The notes beneath the pieces were generated by a model that was not told the DNA's origin, did no database searches, and saw only the letters and a program-made list of their open reading frames with translations. From contig URAC01000033.1 of the NCBI GenBank assembly GCA_900545735.1, positions 1 to 9,920 on the forward strand: 9,920 bases of DNA. The letters are read 5' to 3'. Positions 8,701 through 9,920 of this stretch are shown piece by piece. Both the position numbers and the translations under genes were made by a program. The DNA comes from an uncultured Bacillota bacterium (GTDB taxonomy: Bacteria > Bacillota > Clostridia > Christensenellales > UBA1242). The first letter of the stretch is position 1. Each line of letters starts with the position of its first letter.

Positions 8701-9100
8701 ACTCAATGAAATTAATATGGATAGTATGAGCGAAGAAATGGCTAATTTCGTTAGCACATTAATTAAAGAAAAGCTGACAACTATATTAAATAATTATGGA
8801 TATATGTTTAAAACTTACAATGGCGAAAAATATCTCCATATTGGAGTAATGTCCCTCGCAGTTAATGTTACTTTTGAAGGGGTTGGAATAAAAACAGAAA
8901 ACAACTTGTATGTAACTTTCAATACTAAAAACAACCCTTATGCAAAACAAGTTATAAATGAGCCTATTTTAATAGGAACTGTGACCTTATACAATTACAG
9001 TTTGTCAGGTTCATCAAACAATAGTATTCAACCTGGAACTTCATATAAGGATAATGTTAAAGCCGCGTATGAAAAAATTCGCAGGTCGTTAAACTCATAG
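2792..9100 (+). CDS. Giant cell-surface protein: N-terminal anchor, about 19 BIG2-like Ig domains, beta-helix, C-terminal domain
   Basis: This is a 2102-residue protein. Residues 1-3 (MKK) plus a hydrophobic run at 4-24 form a signal-anchor. No clear signal-peptidase site, LPXTG motif or C-terminal membrane helix is seen, so it probably stays tethered by its N terminus with the rest outside the cell. Residues 31-1752 are a tandem array of bacterial Ig-like domains of the BIG2 type. Domains 1-3, 13 and 19 are the clearest, with 'P..AT/DAT', 'SSSDE.IATV...G.V.F...G...I' and a closing beta strand. Residues about 1785-1945 look like a short right-handed parallel beta-helix, with three C-I-F rungs. 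Residues 1946-2102 are an unrecognised C-terminal domain. BIG2 arrays in known proteins commonly act as stalks of adhesins and other surface proteins, so a ligand-binding or scaffold tip is plausible but not shown. No catalytic motif is visible. The gene follows the ABC permease by 15 nt and ends at a terminator, so it is the last gene of the operon. Confidence 0.9.
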   Translation: MKKLLIFLMVLIPLVVIFIVNVTVDIVGGVVSISVDNITLDYENYVANINEPLKLNAKIQPEGASDKTIIWSSSDETIATVDEEGNVIFHAFGAVDIIATSGDGLKKASCRVNITDTRVHDIEIFAEKTTLKLGETSLIWANVIPSAAENQNYILRSSNENVLSINASGVATAKNVGTAVVTATSIDGNYEASITINVKIPVASVNIIPEEEQITIGSSSILLSYEIQPLNATNRQVIFTSSDPSTATVDLNGRINFIKTGSVVVSVSTVDGNFTDTIKVSYTGGYPVSLELEDSELSFDISDGVKNKQINYSLSPSDTHIKNIYFSSNNTNVATVNQTGLIQIIGGGTATITVKIQTGEDSFVFDSILINSKRDITNIDFDSTKLITANDKITLNPIITPSDATNFDNLAYQIVDGANATISESGELTFTAVGTVKVKVYLKDNDSIFAFIDVTYTDGYPYSVDKVESEININAGENGALNFILNPTGVSKKQYSFSIIESYPINSGDTVITLDEISGRFTAISGGTAIVRLFVKTSETSEISTDYVIKVNKEAEDIEFDINEEQFENCYVTGQNEIEFSAYALPLDATDNEIVYSISNQTIAKIVGNKIHFNEAGKITLTATLKSNPSISKSVTIWYTGGYAISAQISGLPERIIAGNSTFDISLTNIIPANASNKSFSVELSNQQSIYSNMLTIAYNSDSTLATITPVNAGTLTFSIILAGSTSSIYSKSIEVLRKVESIEFVTYAGETPNTQIDLLCNVLPIDATITDVTFSLDEIYSSIAYISDNKLIFNESSNDKETVIVKATLTDFDGTVKTAEISITTTFGKIVAPEGDEINLAPSNKVEYNYSSELIAGYEIAYSILSGENFVDITLNGAKLNITALEVGKTQIEVQLINSTTKELFKILANLKITIAEKITDISITSEDLEFYNNKYFTAINSIILGINLTPSTSTLDNVLFKISDESIATFDLSTRTLEFKKAGIVDLTISTSDYQLSKKFTIQYTDETSIYSKINLNDTENNISLNSSKEIKLLAYIPSNFDLSIIEVKEILQSGNNELLEIEIKDGKYFLKALNSGKTNIQIKLSDGTVKVFPIFVTSSIEDITFSQSEIITAEKVYTLNPILTPANPTNKTLIYSSSDEDIAKVSTSGVVTFYKKGSVVITVASEANPEIFATIEITSTFGDISDFTLNFTKLSLVVGEMRILSANSIYPSDATRPTFRYEIIYSRLNNGYTGYDVITLNNGTITAEYGGLAVVKVYVTLADGSEIAKTCEIEVIREINSVDIKLDSELDIYQNYYVTSREEIEFSLITSPFDATISNSSITIDDENVAEIIGNKISFKNEGLVKITVVINGITKPLSIRHTKTAISFELENITGTVSGNIRTINIDADSTLVLNPINVIPSDLMDKEINLSLLLNSPNCIGDMVCEAIDNTIYARKGGKARFKITVAGKESNEILEIIVIKKATSIDVPTKIETSKETFPINAEISPADATNPILKYTILTNPQIATINEQGIISFSEEGEITLKIYNEFSNLSTIITIVYSHGIKTIEFDNCPDYVFIGKTLQLSVIVSPENLENEPIKWNIISGNEFATITDTGLLIPNKLEGEITVLAYLANYPDVVVQKKISIYAIITDINLDEDASKDKLGIAEEHVFGTHNSYYELNEEGKTVEKFTNQFQIGFSLLHNASTMPTLIYKSSNEQIATISATGLVTVLSPGKVTISVYPQKQIGNDPTKYVYDSYTYNFVEGLNIYDEDGFKYWKDTYKSEANPVSPDCKTLFRKVGVLQSDLNFASAGHMTIGSEKTLYGNGHLINLNNRNGINSDSYMQINGDTTFRNVHIRSYNFSAGESIVKLDGVKAPVMTGTDQTNINMEYCIFESGQKNFEISNSSVNFKGCIFANSYNAGVLLRSNGLEHNNNYVSFDSCIFDNNMLGGVSNATTNEAESKLKSFVTFEGFADFYDWQPLSLLNEINMDSMSEEMANFVSTLIKEKLTTILNNYGYMFKTYNGEKYLHIGVMSLAVNVTFEGVGIKTENNLYVTFNTKNNPYAKQVINEPILIGTVTLYNYSLSGSSNNSIQPGTSYKDNVKAAYEKIRRSLNS
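2801..2863 (+). other. N-terminal signal-anchor helix of the giant protein
   Basis: Residues 4-24 are almost entirely Leu, Ile, Val, Phe and Met after a Lys-Lys start, with one Pro at 13. The following residues (DIVGGVVSISV) show no small-x-small cleavage site, so retention as an uncleaved membrane anchor is favoured over secretion. Cleavage cannot be excluded by eye. Confidence 0.75.
2882..8047 (+). repeat. Tandem array of about 19 Ig-like (BIG2-type) domain repeats
   Basis: These are protein-level repeats of about 80-100 residues within the giant protein. Approximate residue ranges: 1, 31-115; 2, 116-199; 3, 200-284; 4, 285-374; 5, 375-459; 6, 460-554; 7, 555-642; 8, 643-739; 9, 740-829; 10, 830-918; 11, 919-1010; 12, 1011-1101; 13, 1102-1185; 14, 1186-1280; 15, 1281-1366; 16, 1367-1467; 17, 1468-1547; 18, 1548-1633; 19, 1634-1752 (longer, with an insertion). 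From domain 3 onward two subtypes alternate. Odd domains carry a 'T-P-x-D-A-T-N' type loop and often end 'Y-T-G/D-G'. Even domains carry a 'G-G-T/L-A' turn and end 'I-x-V-x-K/R'. The copies have diverged so far that no long exact DNA repeat is apparent. Boundaries are by eye and may shift by several residues. Confidence 0.82.
8144..8626 (+). other. Predicted right-handed parallel beta-helix region
   Basis: Residues about 1785-1945 switch from the Ig-like pattern to short strand-turn units rich in Asn, Gly and Ser. They begin around LYGNGHLINLNNRNG (1809-1823), which resembles the start of pectate-lyase-like or Chlamydia Pmp-like helices. Three rungs share aromatic/polar-x-C-I-F: MEYCIF with C1878, FKGCIF with C1899, FDSCIF with C1928, each followed by a small or Asn-rich turn. 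The 21 and 29 residue spacings fit helix coils. No catalytic Asp/Arg set of a polysaccharide lyase is recognisable, so binding or structure is as likely as enzymatic activity. Confidence 0.6.
8627..9097 (+). other. Unrecognised C-terminal domain of the giant protein
   Basis: Residues 1946-2102 follow the beta-helix. They contain a beta segment (KSFVTFEGFADFYDWQ, 1951-1966), a helical segment (about 1968-2000), a second beta stretch (MFKTYNGEKYLHIGVM, 2005-2020) in which VTFEG recurs at 2026-2030, and a final basic helix (DNVKAAYEKIRRSL, 2087-2100). I recognise no family. It could cap the beta-helix or form the ligand-facing tip. Confidence 0.55.
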
Positions 9101-9106
9101 CAATTT

Positions 9107-9138
9107 AAAACAAGCTCACATTTTTGGGCTTGTTTTTT
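9107..9138 (+). terminator. Rho-independent terminator after the giant gene
   Basis: An 11-bp stem pairs AAAACAAGCTC (9107-9117) with GGGCTTGTTTT (9126-9136), with one G-T wobble, around an 8-nt loop. It runs into a T tract at 9133-9138. It begins 7 nt after the TAG stop of the giant gene and ends the ABC/giant-protein operon. Because the stem is also A-rich upstream and T-rich downstream, it could act weakly on the opposite strand, but no convergent gene is present. Confidence 0.88.
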
Positions 9139-9152
9139 CATATAAATATGAA
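9137..9152. promoter_or_regulatory. 16-bp palindrome upstream of dapB (possible operator or mRNA hairpin)
   Basis: TTCATAT (9137-9143) and ATATGAA (9146-9152) are perfect inverted repeats separated by AA. The site lies between the terminator T tract and the dapB Shine-Dalgarno sequence, and it includes a TATAAA at 9141-9146 that could serve as a -10 box. ATATGAATG recurs at 9164-9172 over the dapB start codon. In such AT-rich DNA this may be chance. Confidence 0.3.
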
Positions 9153-9153
9153 T

Positions 9154-9157
9154 GGAG
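9154..9157 (+). promoter_or_regulatory. Ribosome binding site that sets the dapB start
   Basis: GGAG lies 8 nt before ATG 9166. This supports MNVAIWGINGKMG as the N terminus, which is where DapB proteins normally begin. The in-frame ATG at 9148 and TTG at 9124 have no such site, and the TTG lies inside the terminator. Confidence 0.75.
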
Positions 9158-9165
9158 ATTTTTAT

Positions 9166-9872
9166 ATGAATGTAGCTATTTGGGGAATTAACGGAAAGAT
9201 GGGTCAAACTCTTTTAGAAGAAGCAAAAAAATTTGATGATGTAAATGTTGTGTTTGGATTTGATAAAACCCCTAACGACAATGGCGTTAAGTTATATAAT
9301 GACATATCGCAGATTGATGAAAAGGTTGATGTTATAATTGACTTTTCAAATTATAAGGCAACAAATGAACTTTTAAACTTCGCTCAAAACTCAAACACGC
9401 CTGTCGTTATTTGTTCAACTGGCCATACAAAAAAAGAACTTGAAGAAATAAAAAAAGCGTCCAAAAAAATTGCAATTTTATTAAGTCCAAATATGTCTTA
9501 TGGCGCTAATTTTATGCTCAAATTTGCCAAAGAACATAGCAAAGAATTTGTCGGCAAGGGTTTTTCCGTTGATGTGTCAGAAACGCATCACAACGCAAAA
9601 TTGGACCGTCCTAGCGGCACTGCACTATCAATTTTAGATAATATATTAACAAGTTGTCCAAATTTGCATTTAGAAAATAAGCAATCTGGAAAAAGAAAGC
9701 AAGATGATGTTTGTGTTCATTCGTTTAGATTGGGAAGCGAAACAGGAACACACAAAATCATTTTTAGCAGCGAATATGAAACAATAACATTAACTCATAA
9801 GGTTTATTCCAGAAAAGCATTCGCTATTGGCGCAATAAATGCTGCATATTATTTAATAAATAAAAATAATGG
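9166..9872 (+). CDS. dapB: 4-hydroxy-tetrahydrodipicolinate reductase (DapB), 3'-truncated by adapter
   Basis: This cytoplasmic enzyme reduces hydroxy-tetrahydrodipicolinate to tetrahydrodipicolinate with NAD(P)H, in the lysine/diaminopimelate pathway. Motifs in order: nucleotide-binding GINGKMG (7-13), acidic D33 after the second strand, VDVIIDFS (54-61), CSTGHT (83-88, where GTTG is usual), SPNMSYGAN (107-115), the catalytic HHNAKLDRPSGTA (141-153, with His141 and Lys145 equivalent to E. coli His159 and Lys163), FRLGSETGTHKIIF (187-200), and THKVYSRKAFAIGA (210-223). The insert encodes 235 complete codons before the Nextera adapter. DapB normally continues with a 'GLYxMxDVL'-like end, so roughly ten residues are missing. 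The open frame runs on into the adapter to a stop at 9907-9909, giving the false tail CLLYTSPSPRD. The gene sits behind its own terminator-insulated start, apart from the ABC operon. Confidence 0.95.
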
Positions 9873-9920
9873 CTGTCTCTTATACACATCTCCGAGCCCA
9901 CGAGACTAGGCATGATCTCG
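9873..9920 (+). other. Nextera Read 2 adapter with i7 index (synthetic, not genomic)
   Basis: Bases 9873-9891 are the reverse-orientation Tn5 mosaic end, and 9892-9906 complete the Nextera Read 2 adapter. Bases 9907-9914 (TAGGCATG) occupy the i7 index position and match index N706. Bases 9915-9920 (ATCTCG) begin the P7 sequence. Genomic sequence ends at 9872. Confidence 0.98.

Noticed and set aside
8048..9100. Polysaccharide lyase or hydrolase activity of the beta-helix region.
   Set aside because: The fold hint is there, but no catalytic residue pattern of a known lyase or glycoside hydrolase family could be identified.
9124..9152. Possible dapB promoter: TTGGGC (9124-9129) with TATGAA (9147-9152), or TATAAA at 9141.
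   Set aside because: The -35 lies in the terminator loop and stem, the match is weak, and initiation here would leave almost no leader before the Shine-Dalgarno sequence.
44..9872. tRNA, rRNA, CRISPR array, insertion sequence or riboswitch.
   Set aside because: No matching structures, repeats or transposase motifs were seen; non-coding space within the insert is under about 100 nt at any point.

Overview
The window is a strongly AT-rich bacterial fragment with every gene on the + strand. Low GC, A-rich Shine-Dalgarno regions, a clostridial-type DapB and a PF16949-like ABC-2 permease suggest an uncultured low-GC Firmicutes/Clostridia-type organism, perhaps from a gut metagenome. That placement is inference; no rRNA or other phylogenetic marker is present. 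The standard genetic code fits all genes. Both ends are synthetic: bases 1-43 and 9873-9920 are Nextera (Tn5 tagmentation) library adapters with index bases. The biological insert is therefore 44-9872, and neither end is a real genomic junction.

Layout: 44-88 may be the last 14 codons of an upstream gene. An operon follows. 133-1140 encodes an ABC transporter ATPase with an unusual charged C-terminal tail. After a 1-nt gap, 1142-2776 encodes a 12-helix ABC-2-type permease that begins with TTG. After 15 nt, 2792-9100 encodes a 2102-residue extracytoplasmic protein. It has an N-terminal membrane anchor, about 19 tandem Ig-like (BIG2-type) domains, a short predicted right-handed beta-helix and an unrecognised C-terminal domain. 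A strong rho-independent terminator (9107-9138) closes the operon. A separate gene, dapB (9166 onward), then begins and is cut off by the adapter about ten residues before its expected end.

The tight packing of ATPase, permease and giant protein, followed by a terminator, suggests one functional unit. The simplest model is an ABC exporter/flippase-like complex co-expressed with a long surface stalk that carries a beta-helix tip. The transported substrate and the ligand of the tip cannot be read from the sequence. The Ig-like domains alternate between two subtypes, so the stalk appears to have grown by duplication of a two-domain unit. DapB (lysine/diaminopimelate synthesis) looks like an unrelated housekeeping neighbour.
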